Origin: an uncultured beta proteobacterium
Lineage (GTDB): Bacteria; Pseudomonadota; Gammaproteobacteria; Burkholderiales; Rhodocyclaceae
Direction of reading: 5' to 3'
Length of the DNA stretch: 36,540 bases
Assembly: GCA_903886975.1 (NCBI GenBank)
Contig: CAISOB010000010.1
Coordinates: 1-36,540, forward strand
Positions within the stretch are counted from its first letter, which is position 1. Each line of letters starts with the position of its first letter. The position numbers and the translations under genes are program-made. The notes under the pieces were generated by a model that did no database searches, was not told where the DNA came from, and saw only the letters and a program-made list of their open reading frames with translations. This document shows positions 17,150 through 28,947 of this stretch, in pieces.

Positions 17150-17175
17150 AAAAAAAGGGCACCCTGAGGTGCCCT
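17150..17175 (-). terminator. Intrinsic terminator between gap and pgk
   Basis: On the minus strand AGGGCACC, a TCAG loop and GGTGCCCT form a perfect 8-bp stem followed by a run of T (seven in a row counting the end of the stem). It begins 11 bases after the gap stop and lies upstream of pgk, so it should end or attenuate gap transcription before pgk. Confidence 0.85.
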
Positions 17176-17186
17176 GGATTCGGGTC

Positions 17187-18654
<1,468 letters not shown>

Positions 18655-20298
18655 ATGACGATCACTTCATCACCGGCATGGGGTGCGCTCAGCGCTTATT
18701 GCCGTTCTTTCGCGCCGACGCATCTGCGCGAACTGTTCGCCGGCGATGCACAGCGCGCGCAGTCGCTCAGCCTGTCCTTCGACGACATTCACTATGACTA
18801 TTCCAAGCAGCGCTTGACCGCCGACACGCTGGACCTGCTTGTCGCACTGGCCAGGGAAGCGCGGCTTTCCGAATCGATTGAACGCATGTTCACCGGCGAG
18901 CGCATCAACGTCAGCGAAGGGCGTTCGGTGCTGCATGTCGCCTTGCGGCGGTTCGACGGGCCCTTCCCGCGCAGCGACTTCGACGTCATGCCCGAGGTTC
19001 TCGAAACGCGGCGCCGCATGGCCGAGTTCGCCGAACGCCTGCGCTCCGGCGCATGTCTGGGCTACACCGGCTTGCCGATTCGCGACGTGGTCAACATCGG
19101 CATCGGCGGTTCCGACCTCGGCCCGAAGATGATGTGCAGTGCCCTGCGCGCGATCAGTCATCCGACCCTGGCCATTCATTTTGTCTCCAATCTCGACGCC
19201 GCCCAGTTGGCACCGCTGCTGCAGACTCTGGATCCGCGCACGACGCTGTTTGTCGTCGTCAGCAAGACCTTGTCGACGCAGGAGACGGCAGTTAATGCGA
19301 AGACGGCGCGTGACTGGCTGCTGGCCAACCTGCGCGACGAAGCGGCGATCGCCTCGCACTTTGTCGCGGTGAGCGCCAATGTCGAGCGCGCGGCGCTGTT
19401 CGGCATCGCCGCCGATGCCGTCTTCCCGATCTGGGACTGGGTCGGCGGGCGCTATTCGCTGTGGTCGGCGGTTGGCCTGTCGCTGATGATCGCCATCGGG
19501 CCGCAGGCCTTCGACGAAATGCTGCGCGGCGCCGAGCGCATGGACGAGCACTTCCAAAGCGCGCCCTTCGAACGCAACCTGCCGGTAATCATGGCGCTGA
19601 TCGGCATCTGGAACACCAACTTCCTCGGCGCGACGACCAACGCCGTGCTGCCTTACAACGAATCGCTCAAGTACCTTCCCTCCTATCTGCAGCAGCTCGA
19701 AATGGAGAGCAACGGCAAGTCGGTTAACATGCGCGGCGAAGCGATGGACTGCGCCACCTGCCCGATCGTCTGGGGCGAACTCGGCAACAACGGGCAGCAC
19801 GCTTTCTTCCAGCTGTTGCACCAGGGCGGGCGACTCGTTCCCTGCGATTTCCTCGCCGCCGTGCGTTCCGACTACCCGCTGCCAGAACATCAGGAAGCGC
19901 TGCTCTCCAACTGCTTTGCGCAGAGCGCCGCGCTGGCTTTCGGCCGGACCGCGAGCGAGGTGCGCGCGAGCCTGGAAAAGGCGCCGGCCAGCGCACAGGA
20001 ACAAGCTGAATTGGCCGCCATCGTTCCCCAGCGGGTGTTTGCCGGCAACCAGCCATCGTCGACGCTGCTGCTCGCCAGACTGGATCCGGCGACGCTCGGT
20101 TCGCTGATCGCGCTCTACGAACACAAGGTCTTCGTGCAGGGCGCGATCTGGGGAATCAACTCCTTCGACCAGTGGGGCGTCGAGCTCGGCAAGGCGGTCG
20201 CCCAGCGCATTCTTCCGGCGTTCAAGGACTCGCAGGTGGACAAGTCGCTCGACGTGTCGACGCAGGCGCTGCTCGCCTTCTGCCGCCGCCATCTTTAG
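18655..20298 (+). CDS. pgi: Glucose-6-phosphate isomerase
   Basis: Interconverts glucose-6-phosphate and fructose-6-phosphate, linking glycolysis to glycogen. The 547-residue length fits the long bacterial form. Signatures are VVNIGIGGSDLGPKMM, the sugar-phosphate motif VGGRYSLWSAVGLS, LGATTNAVLPYNESLKYLPS and the C-terminal NSFDQWGVELGK. AAGGTG lies about eight bases before the ATG. It is the first gene of the plus-strand pgi-pgm-glgC-glgA series. A long frame on the opposite strand is only a codon-bias shadow. Confidence 0.97.
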   Translation: MTITSSPAWGALSAYCRSFAPTHLRELFAGDAQRAQSLSLSFDDIHYDYSKQRLTADTLDLLVALAREARLSESIERMFTGERINVSEGRSVLHVALRRFDGPFPRSDFDVMPEVLETRRRMAEFAERLRSGACLGYTGLPIRDVVNIGIGGSDLGPKMMCSALRAISHPTLAIHFVSNLDAAQLAPLLQTLDPRTTLFVVVSKTLSTQETAVNAKTARDWLLANLRDEAAIASHFVAVSANVERAALFGIAADAVFPIWDWVGGRYSLWSAVGLSLMIAIGPQAFDEMLRGAERMDEHFQSAPFERNLPVIMALIGIWNTNFLGATTNAVLPYNESLKYLPSYLQQLEMESNGKSVNMRGEAMDCATCPIVWGELGNNGQHAFFQLLHQGGRLVPCDFLAAVRSDYPLPEHQEALLSNCFAQSAALAFGRTASEVRASLEKAPASAQEQAELAAIVPQRVFAGNQPSSTLLLARLDPATLGSLIALYEHKVFVQGAIWGINSFDQWGVELGKAVAQRILPAFKDSQVDKSLDVSTQALLAFCRRHL

Positions 20299-20358
20299 CC
20301 GCGTTTGCCGCAACGATCATGCCGGCCAGCAGATCCACAGTCGACACCAGACAAGTAG

Positions 20359-22026
<1,668 letters not shown>

Positions 22027-22083
22027 GCGCTGGGGCAGCATTTTTGCAAAAGCACGGCAGAGGTTTCTTAGGAGCGTGCCATC

Positions 22084-23355
22084 ATGTTAGAAAAACGAAC
22101 TTTTCAGTTGCCCGGGCGAGCCGTTGCCCTGGTCCTTGCCGGCGGTCGCGGCAGCCGGCTCTACGAATTGACCGACCGGCGCGCCAAGCCGGCCGTCTAT
22201 TTCGGCGGAAAATTCCGCATCATCGATTTTGCCCTGTCCAACTGCGTGAACTCCGGCATCCGGCGCATCGGCGTCGTCACGCAGTACAAGTCGCACAGCC
22301 TGCTGCGCCATTTACAGCGCGGCTGGAGCTTTTTGCGCGGCGAGGTCAACGAGTTCGTCGACCTCTTGCCCGCGCAACAGCGCGTCGACGAGGAATCGTG
22401 GTATCGCGGCACGGCCGATGCGGTCTATCAGAACATGGACATCCTGCAGGCCTATCATCCCGAACCGAAGTACGTTGTCATTCTTGCCGGCGACCACGTC
22501 TACAAGATGAATTACGCGGCGATGATCGTCGATCACGTCGAGGGCGGCGCCGAGTGCACCGTCGGCTGCATCGAAGTGCCGCGCAAGGACGCCAGCGGTT
22601 TCGGCGTGATGGCGGTCGACGCCAGCCGGCGCGTGACCGACTTCGTCGAGAAGCCTGCCGATCCGCCGGCCATGGTCGGCAAGCCGGACGTCTCGCTGTG
22701 CAGCATGGGGATTTACGTCTTCAACGCCGCCTACCTTTACAGCGAACTCGTGCGCGATATCGCCGACCCGACGTCCAACCACGACTTCGGCAAGGACATC
22801 ATTCCGCGCGCGGTGAAGAACGGCTGCGCGATGGCGCATTCCTTCGATCGCAGCTGCGTGCATGCGCAGGAAGAAGCGCCGGGCAAGGAAAACTACTGGC
22901 GCGATGCGGGCACGCTCGACGCCTACTGGGAGGCCAACATCGACCTGACGGCGACGGATCCGGCCTTGAATCTCTACGACCGCAGCTGGCCGGTATGGAC
23001 CTATCAGCAGCAACTGCCGCCCGCCAAGTTCGTGCACAATCAGCCGGGCCGCCGCGGCACCTCGATCGAATCGACGGTGGCCGGCGGTTGCATCGTTTCC
23101 GGTGAAATGAACCGTTCGCTGCTGTTCTCGATGTGCCGCATCCATTCCTATTCCAAGATCGACTGGTCGGTACTGCTGCCCGACGTCGACGTCGGCCGCT
23201 ATGCGCGCCTGACCCGCTGCATCATCGACCACGGGGTGCGTATTCCAGTAGGCATGGTGATCGGTGAAGACCCCGACGACGACGCGCGGCGTTTCCGCCG
23301 GACCGAGAATGGCATCACCTTGGTGACCCAGCAAATGGTCGACCGGATTTCGTGA
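22084..23355 (+). CDS. glgC: Glucose-1-phosphate adenylyltransferase
   Basis: Makes ADP-glucose from ATP and glucose-1-phosphate, the committed and allosterically controlled step of glycogen synthesis. The 423-residue protein has [20 protein letters not shown] at the N-terminus (nucleotide binding), [60 protein letters not shown] and [12 protein letters not shown]. The C-terminal left-handed beta-helix region ([20 protein letters not shown]) is complete. AGGAG lies about nine bases upstream of the ATG. It sits 57 bp after pgm and 29 bp before glgA, in one transcript. Confidence 0.97.
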   Translation: MLEKRTFQLPGRAVALVLAGGRGSRLYELTDRRAKPAVYFGGKFRIIDFALSNCVNSGIRRIGVVTQYKSHSLLRHLQRGWSFLRGEVNEFVDLLPAQQRVDEESWYRGTADAVYQNMDILQAYHPEPKYVVILAGDHVYKMNYAAMIVDHVEGGAECTVGCIEVPRKDASGFGVMAVDASRRVTDFVEKPADPPAMVGKPDVSLCSMGIYVFNAAYLYSELVRDIADPTSNHDFGKDIIPRAVKNGCAMAHSFDRSCVHAQEEAPGKENYWRDAGTLDAYWEANIDLTATDPALNLYDRSWPVWTYQQQLPPAKFVHNQPGRRGTSIESTVAGGCIVSGEMNRSLLFSMCRIHSYSKIDWSVLLPDVDVGRYARLTRCIIDHGVRIPVGMVIGEDPDDDARRFRRTENGITLVTQQMVDRIS

Positions 23356-23384
23356 TTTTCGACAACCCATCAACCGATTGAACG

Positions 23385-24860
23385 ATGCGCATACTCCACG
23401 TCGCAGCAGAGATCTATCCCCTGGTAAAAACCGGCGGCCTGGCCGACGTGGTCGCGGCGCTGCCGCCCGCGCTGGCCAAACGCGGACTTGACGTCCGCGT
23501 GCTCCTGCCCGGCTTCCCCGGCATCCTTGACGGGATGGTCGACCTCAAGCCCCTGCTGCGGATTGGCCCGCTCTTCGGCGCCGCGGTCGTGACCTTCTGC
23601 ATCGGCCGCCTGCCGGATAGCGGCCTGCCGGCCTACGTGATCGATGCGCCTTTCCTCTTTCGGCGCGATGGCAATCCCTACGTCGGTCCCGACGGCCAGG
23701 ACTGGAATGACAATCACCGCCGCTTCGCTCTGCTGGCCTGGGCTGCGGCGCATCTCGCGTCGGCCGAGATCGATCCCGAATGGCGGCCCGACATCGTGCA
23801 CGCGCACGACTGGCACGCCGGCCTCGTCCCCGTCTATATCGCGCAAAATCCGGCGCTGCACACGGCGACCGTACTGACCGTCCATAACCTCGCCTTCCGC
23901 GGTATCTTCCCGCTCGACAGCAACGCCGAACTGGGTCTTCCGGCGCGCAAGCTGACCCCGCTCGGCGTCGAGTTCCACGGCAAGATCTCATTCATGAAGG
24001 CCGGCCTCGTTTATTCCAACCGAATAACGACGGTCAGCCCGACTTACGCGCGCGAAATCCGCACGGCCGAGTTTGGCTGCGGCCTTGAAGGCGTTTTGCG
24101 CGACCGCGGCGGCGAACTGTCCGGCATCCTTAATGGCGTCGACTACGGCGTGTGGAAGCCCGACGATCCGCTGATCGCCAAGCCCTACAGCGCGGAAAAT
24201 CTCAAAGGCAAGAAGGCCTGCAAGCTGGCTTTGCAGACCGAACTGGGGTTGGCTAAGACCGCCGACCGGCCGCTGTTCGCGGTGGTTAGCCGGCTGACTT
24301 CGCAAAAAGGCATGGATCTGCTTCTGGCCGCCTTGCCCGAGCTGCTCAGAGAGGGCGCGCAACTGGCGGTACTCGGCTCCGGCGATGGCGACCTCGAAGC
24401 GGGGTTCAAGTATGCCGCAGCAGCCAATCCGGAGACCGTCGCCGTGCGCATCGGCTACGACGAAGCGCTGTCGCATCGCTTCATGGCCGGCGCCGACGTG
24501 CTGCTCGTCCCGTCGCGTTTCGAACCCTGCGGCCTGACCCAGCTTTATGCCCTGCGCTACGGCACGCTGCCGCTGGTGCGCCGGGTCGGCGGCTTGGCCG
24601 ACACGGTCATCGATGCGACGACCGACAACCTCGCCGCGGACAGGGCCACCGGATTCGTTTTCGGCGAGGCCACGCGCCTCGCCCTCGGCGCGCGCATCAG
24701 CGAAGCCAGCGCGCTCTATCGCGACCCGGAGGTCTGGCGACGGGTCCAGCGGCGCGGCATGCTGCAGGATTTTTCCTGGGACGATTCCGCCGCCAACTAC
24801 GAGGCCCTTTACCGCAGCCTGCAGACGGTCGGCGAAAAGGCCGGACTGGCGACGGCGTAA
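23385..24860 (+). CDS. glgA: Glycogen synthase (ADP-glucose)
   Basis: Extends alpha-1,4-glucan chains from ADP-glucose. The 491-residue GT5-family protein has the [12 protein letters not shown]-glucose motif near residue 17, DWHAGLVP, a GT-B C-terminal half starting near [12 protein letters not shown], and the acceptor/donor segment [19 protein letters not shown]. Length is as expected. The ribosome site is weak; the 29-bp gap suggests reinitiation after glgC. Its TAA stop lies within the loop of a 14-bp inverted repeat. The opposite-facing DUF2934 gene ends 35 bp away. Confidence 0.97.
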   Translation: MRILHVAAEIYPLVKTGGLADVVAALPPALAKRGLDVRVLLPGFPGILDGMVDLKPLLRIGPLFGAAVVTFCIGRLPDSGLPAYVIDAPFLFRRDGNPYVGPDGQDWNDNHRRFALLAWAAAHLASAEIDPEWRPDIVHAHDWHAGLVPVYIAQNPALHTATVLTVHNLAFRGIFPLDSNAELGLPARKLTPLGVEFHGKISFMKAGLVYSNRITTVSPTYAREIRTAEFGCGLEGVLRDRGGELSGILNGVDYGVWKPDDPLIAKPYSAENLKGKKACKLALQTELGLAKTADRPLFAVVSRLTSQKGMDLLLAALPELLREGAQLAVLGSGDGDLEAGFKYAAAANPETVAVRIGYDEALSHRFMAGADVLLVPSRFEPCGLTQLYALRYGTLPLVRRVGGLADTVIDATTDNLAADRATGFVFGEATRLALGARISEASALYRDPEVWRRVQRRGMLQDFSWDDSAANYEALYRSLQTVGEKAGLATA

Positions 24861-24877
24861 GCGGTCGCCAGTCCGGC
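24840..24877. terminator. 14-bp perfect inverted repeat at the glgA/DUF2934 convergence
   Basis: GCCGGACTGGCGAC (24840-24853) and GTCGCCAGTCCGGC (24864-24877) are exact reverse complements around a 10-base loop that holds the glgA TAA stop (24858-24860). The stem can form in transcripts from both strands. It lies 18 bases after the DUF2934 stop. No T-run follows, so it is either a bidirectional, rho-assisted terminator or a structure that protects the mRNA end. Confidence 0.6.
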
Positions 24878-24895
24878 GACAATGCATTCGCGGCT

Positions 24896-25273
24896 CTAAT
24901 TGCCGCCGCTGAGCAGGATGGTGATGTCGCTCTCGGCTTCGATCCAGTCACGCACTGGGTCACTCTTGAACTGGTTGCTTTCGGCACGATAGTAGGCGGC
25001 TTCGGCGACCATGCGATAACGCTGCTCGTCGCTGACGCGCATCGCCGGTTTGGGGGCGGGGGCGACGACCGGCGCCACAACAACTTTCTTCGCGGCCGGT
25101 GCCTTGGCTGCCGGCTTCTTGGCCGCGGTCTTGGCTACGGGTTTCTTCGCCGCGGCTACGGCCGGCGCTTTCTTGGCAACTGCTTTTGCGCTGGAAGCAG
25201 CAGGTTTGGCAGACTTAGTCGCGGACTTGCTTGTCTTCGCGGCTGCCGTGGTCTTCTTGGTCATCTCGGCCAT
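24896..25273 (-). CDS. Lysine/alanine-rich DUF2934 protein
   Basis: The 125-residue protein has two parts. Residues 1-78 are a low-complexity, strongly basic run of K, A, P and T with repeated AAKKP-like units, resembling histone-H1-like tails. Residues 79-125 match DUF2934 in outline (YRMVAEAAYYRAE then VRDWIEAESDI), a short helical domain often encoded near glycogen and trehalose genes. Function is unknown. Its basic tail could bind nucleic acid or an anionic surface. AGAGG precedes the ATG by about ten bases. It is on the same strand as malQ but 124 bp away, with its own perfect TATAAT, so it may be transcribed separately. It converges with glgA. Confidence 0.85.
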   Translation of the reverse strand: MAEMTKKTTAAAKTSKSATKSAKPAASSAKAVAKKAPAVAAAKKPVAKTAAKKPAAKAPAAKKVVVAPVVAPAPKPAMRVSDEQRYRMVAEAAYYRAESNQFKSDPVRDWIEAESDITILLSGGN

Positions 25274-25329
25274 GGTTGAATCCTCTCAGTGATCGAAAGA
25301 TTGGATCTATAAATAAGACCAATACGAAC

Positions 25330-25335
25330 ATTATA
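25330..25335 (-). promoter_or_regulatory. Candidate -10 element for the DUF2934 gene
   Basis: TATAAT on the minus strand lies 57 bases before the ATG in an AT-rich patch between malQ and this gene. No good -35 is seen at the standard distance. Confidence 0.4.
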
Positions 25336-25397
25336 CCCGATAAGCATCAATTTCGCCTTGCGGCCACAGGGTTTGTCAGTACAAGGGCAGTGCTGTG

Positions 25398-26945
25398 TCA
25401 GTGCGCGGGGTGTGCCGGCGCGTGCTCGGGGGCTTGCGGCAAACGCCCGTACAGTCGCGCGAATTCGGCCAGCCGTTCAGCATGCCAGGGGTGAACCTGT
25501 TGCCAGTTGAAGCGCCATTCCCACGATCCTTGCGCACAGCCCGGCTGATTCATGCGGCTGGCCGAATCGAGGCCGAGGACATCCTGCATCGGGATGATCG
25601 CGAAGGCCGCAACCGAGGCGAGCGCGGCACGGATCAGATCCCACTCGATGCACTCGCCGCTGATGCCGAAGTAGCGGCGCACGTAATCCTGCTCATGCGC
25701 GGCGAGGCTCTGCCACCAGCCGCGGCTGGTATCGTTGTCGTGGGTGCCGGTATAGACGACGGTATTGGCTTCGAAATTGTGCGGCAGATAGGGGTTGTCA
25801 ACATGGCCGTCGAAGGCGAACTGCAGGATGCGCATGCCGGGCAGCCCGACCGCGTGGCGCAGCGCCCGCACGTCCGCGGTGATTTCGCCGAGGTCTTCGG
25901 CGATGATCTGCGCGCCTCGCCGGCCAGAGCCAAGCGCTTTCTTCAGCGCGGTGAACAGCGCCGCGCCGGGTCCCGGCTGCCAGCGGCCGTCGACGGCCGT
26001 TTCGGCGTCGGCCGGAATTTCCCAGTAGGACTGAAAGCCGCGGAAATGGTCGATGCGCACGATATCGCAAAGCGCGAAGCTGGCGCGCATGCGGGCGATC
26101 CACCAACGGTAGCCTTCCTTCTTGTGCGCCGGCCAGTCATAGAGCGGATTGCCCCAATGCTGTCCGGTGGCGCTGAAGTAATCGGGGGGCACGCCGGCGA
26201 CGACGCGCGGCCGCCCGCGCCCATCGAGGTCGAAGAGCTGGCGGTTGGCCCAGACGTCGGCGCTGTGCGCGGAAACGAAGATGGGCATGTCGCCGATGAT
26301 TTCGACGCCGTGCGCGTTGGCGTAAGCTTTAAGCGCCGCGGCTTGGCTGAAGAAACACCACTGGCAGAAGCGCCAGAAATTGCATTCGTCGGCCAGCGAC
26401 TGCGCGGCGGCAGCCAGCGCCTTCGGCTGGCGTTGCGCCAGCGCCGCCGGCCAGTCCTGCCAGAGCTTGCCGTAGCCGCCGTAGTGCTTGTCGATGGCCA
26501 TGAACGGCGCATAGTCGTCGAGCCAGGCTTGCGCATCGGCGCAGAACGCGGCGTAAGCGTCGCGCGCCTGCGGCCGCGCTTCGGCAAAGAAGCGTTCGGC
26601 GGCAAGCCGCAGCCGCGCCATGCGAAAGCGCTGCACCGCCGGGTAGTTGACTGCGCCCGCTGCGAAAGCCGGATCGGGCTCGACATCGGCCGCGGTCAGC
26701 CAGCCGGCCTGCCGCAGTTGCGCGAGGTCGATCAGCAATTCATTGCCGGCGAAGGCCGATGGGCTCATGTACGGCGAGTTGCCCGGCCCGAGGCCGCCGA
26801 GCGGCAGGATCTGCCACAGCGTCTGGCCGCCGGCGACCAGCCCGTCGACGAAGTGATAGGCCGCCGGCCCGAAATCGCCCGAACCGTGCGGGCCGGGCAG
26901 CGAGGTCGGGTGCAGCAGGACACCGCTGTGTCTCGATAAGGCCAT
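25398..26945 (-). CDS. malQ: 4-alpha-glucanotransferase
   Basis: A 515-residue GH77 amylomaltase that transfers alpha-1,4-glucan segments and processes short maltodextrins left by phosphorylase and debranching enzyme. Motifs are GVLLHPTSLPGPHGSGDFG at the start, IGDMPIFVSAHSADVWAN, the nucleophile region VRIDHFRGF, the acid/base region IIAEDLGEI, and YTGTHDNDT. The length is that of the short, plant/Thermus-like form and not the longer enterobacterial form. It starts four bases after the glgX stop with little ribosome site, so translation is probably coupled. It ends 124 bp before the DUF2934 gene. Confidence 0.95.
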   Translation of the reverse strand: MALSRHSGVLLHPTSLPGPHGSGDFGPAAYHFVDGLVAGGQTLWQILPLGGLGPGNSPYMSPSAFAGNELLIDLAQLRQAGWLTAADVEPDPAFAAGAVNYPAVQRFRMARLRLAAERFFAEARPQARDAYAAFCADAQAWLDDYAPFMAIDKHYGGYGKLWQDWPAALAQRQPKALAAAAQSLADECNFWRFCQWCFFSQAAALKAYANAHGVEIIGDMPIFVSAHSADVWANRQLFDLDGRGRPRVVAGVPPDYFSATGQHWGNPLYDWPAHKKEGYRWWIARMRASFALCDIVRIDHFRGFQSYWEIPADAETAVDGRWQPGPGAALFTALKKALGSGRRGAQIIAEDLGEITADVRALRHAVGLPGMRILQFAFDGHVDNPYLPHNFEANTVVYTGTHDNDTSRGWWQSLAAHEQDYVRRYFGISGECIEWDLIRAALASVAAFAIIPMQDVLGLDSASRMNQPGCAQGSWEWRFNWQQVHPWHAERLAEFARLYGRLPQAPEHAPAHPAH

Positions 26946-26949
26946 GAGC

Positions 26950-28947
26950 TTAACTCTGCAGGAGGATTTGTACGCTGCGCGCGGCCACCGGGCTTACGTC
27001 CCGCCGCGGCAACGGCGCGAAAGGCGCATCGCTGCCGCTGTCGCAGAGCTGTTGCCAGTTCCCCGGCGGCAAGGCGAAGCGCTGCGCTTCGGCTGCGCGG
27101 TTGATCAGGACCAGCAGCGTTTGTCGCGGGCCGGCGCCGTCGGTCGGCCCCAGGACGAAGCCGAGCGTGTCCTGCTGCGGGCTCTGCCAGTCTTCGCCCC
27201 GCATCTCGCGTCCGTCGGCATGCCACCAGATGACATCGCGTCGCCCGAATTCGTCGGCCTGTCCGCTGAGCCAGGCGCTGCGCCGCAATTGCGGGAAGCG
27301 GCGGCGCAGGGCGATGAGCCCGGCGGTGAAGTCGATCAACTCGTTATCGGCTTGCGCCCAGTCGGTCCAGGTCAGGATGTTGTCCTGGCAATAGGCATTG
27401 TTGTTGCCGGACTGCGTGCGCCCAAGTTCGTCGCCGCCCTGCAGCATCGGCACGCCTTGCGCGACGAACAGCGTGGCCAGCAGCGCGCGCTGCAGGCGGC
27501 AGCGCCGCTGCTGAATCGCCGGGTCGTCGCTCGGACCTTCGGCGCCGCAATTCCATGAGAGGTTACGCGTCGTTCCGTCGCGGTTGTCCTCGCCGTTGAG
27601 TTCGTTGTGTTTTTCGTTGTAGCTGACGAGATCGCGCAAGGTAAACCCGTCGTGGGCGGTGATGTAATTGACGCCGGCGCTCGTTGCGCGTCCGTCGCGG
27701 GCGAAGAGTTCGCTCGATCCGGCGAGGCGCTGCGCGAGTGCTCCGATACCGGCTTCGCCGGTCAGCCAGAAGGCGCGCAGGTCGTCGCGGAAGCGGTCGT
27801 TCCACTCGCTCCAGCCGGCCGGAAAGCCGCCTAGGCGGTAGCCGTCCGGCCCCAGGTCCCAGGGCTCGGCGATCAGCTTGACCGAGGCCAGCAGCGGATC
27901 CTGCCGGACTGCGGCGAGAAAGCCGCTGTCGCGGGTGAGGGCGACGGCGAGGTCGAAACGGAAACCGTCGACGTGCATTTCGCCGACCCAGTAGCGCAGC
28001 GCGTCCATCACCAGCTGCAGCACGCGCGGATGGGCGAGATTGAGCGTGTTGCCGCAGCCGCTGTAATTCTCGTAACGTTCGGGATCGTCGGGCGGCAGAC
28101 GGTAATAGCTACGGTTGTCGATGCCGCGGAAAGAAATCGTCGGACCGAATTCGTCGGTTTCGGCGCTGTGGTTGAACACCACGTCGAGGATGACCTCGAT
28201 GCCGGCGGCATGCAGGGTGCGGACCATGCCGCGGAATTCGGCGATCGCCGATTGCCCGCCGACGCGCGCGGCGTAACGCGGCTCGGGCGCAAAGAAGGCC
28301 AGCGTGTTGTAGCCCCAGTAGTTGGCGCGGCCGCTGCGCACCAGGCGTTCTTCGTCGAGGAAGCAGTGCACCGGCAAGAGGTTCACTGCCGTGATGCCGA
28401 GGCGCTTGAAGTAGTCCAGCATGGCCGGCGCGGCCAGCCCGGCGTAGCTGCCGCGCAGGGCTTCGGGAATGCCCGGGTGCTGGCGTGTGCTGCCCTTGAC
28501 GTGGGTTTCGTAGAGCACCGAGTCGGCCCATGGGATGGACGGCGGCGCATCGTCGCCCCAGTCGAAAGTCTCGGCGACGACGCGCGACTTGAGGCCTTCG
28601 GGCGCGGCGGCGGTCTGCGCGTACGAGAAGATGCCGGCGAGTTCGCGCGCATAGGGATCGACGAGAAAACGCCGCGCGTCGAAAAGCTGACCGGGCGCGT
28701 CGGGACCCTGCACGCGGAAGGCGTAGCACAGTCCGGGCCGCGCTCCCGGCAGATAGCCGTGCCAGACCTGGTCGGTGCATTTGGGCAGGGGCAGGGCGAC
28801 CATCTTACCGCCGTCGAACAGGCACAGATCGACGCGCTCGGCGTGTGCCGAGAACAGCGTGAAATTGACTCCCGCGCCATCCCAGTGCGCACCGAGGGGC
28901 CACGGCCGGCCCGCGGCGAGGATGGCGGCTACGCTTAGCGCGCCCAT
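26950..28947 (-). CDS. glgX: Glycogen debranching enzyme (isoamylase type)
   Basis: Hydrolyses alpha-1,6 branches of phosphorylase-limit glycogen. The 665-residue protein has an N-terminal CBM48-like domain ([20 protein letters not shown]), then a GH13 barrel with [23 protein letters not shown], the nucleophile region [10 protein letters not shown], the acid LIAEPWDLG and [17 protein letters not shown]. The ATG at 28945-28947 is chosen because it gives the family length and begins just before the conserved domain. It overlaps the glgB end by 13 bp. The frame stays open well into glgB, but that extension is arginine-rich shadow sequence. Confidence 0.94.
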   Translation of the reverse strand: MGALSVAAILAAGRPWPLGAHWDGAGVNFTLFSAHAERVDLCLFDGGKMVALPLPKCTDQVWHGYLPGARPGLCYAFRVQGPDAPGQLFDARRFLVDPYARELAGIFSYAQTAAAPEGLKSRVVAETFDWGDDAPPSIPWADSVLYETHVKGSTRQHPGIPEALRGSYAGLAAPAMLDYFKRLGITAVNLLPVHCFLDEERLVRSGRANYWGYNTLAFFAPEPRYAARVGGQSAIAEFRGMVRTLHAAGIEVILDVVFNHSAETDEFGPTISFRGIDNRSYYRLPPDDPERYENYSGCGNTLNLAHPRVLQLVMDALRYWVGEMHVDGFRFDLAVALTRDSGFLAAVRQDPLLASVKLIAEPWDLGPDGYRLGGFPAGWSEWNDRFRDDLRAFWLTGEAGIGALAQRLAGSSELFARDGRATSAGVNYITAHDGFTLRDLVSYNEKHNELNGEDNRDGTTRNLSWNCGAEGPSDDPAIQQRRCRLQRALLATLFVAQGVPMLQGGDELGRTQSGNNNAYCQDNILTWTDWAQADNELIDFTAGLIALRRRFPQLRRSAWLSGQADEFGRRDVIWWHADGREMRGEDWQSPQQDTLGFVLGPTDGAGPRQTLLVLINRAAEAQRFALPPGNWQQLCDSGSDAPFAPLPRRDVSPVAARSVQILLQS

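Noticed and set aside
18670..20313. 547-residue open frame on the strand opposite pgi
   Set aside because: It mirrors pgi almost end to end, is arginine/histidine-rich with no recognisable domain, and is expected from the G/C-ending codon bias of pgi.
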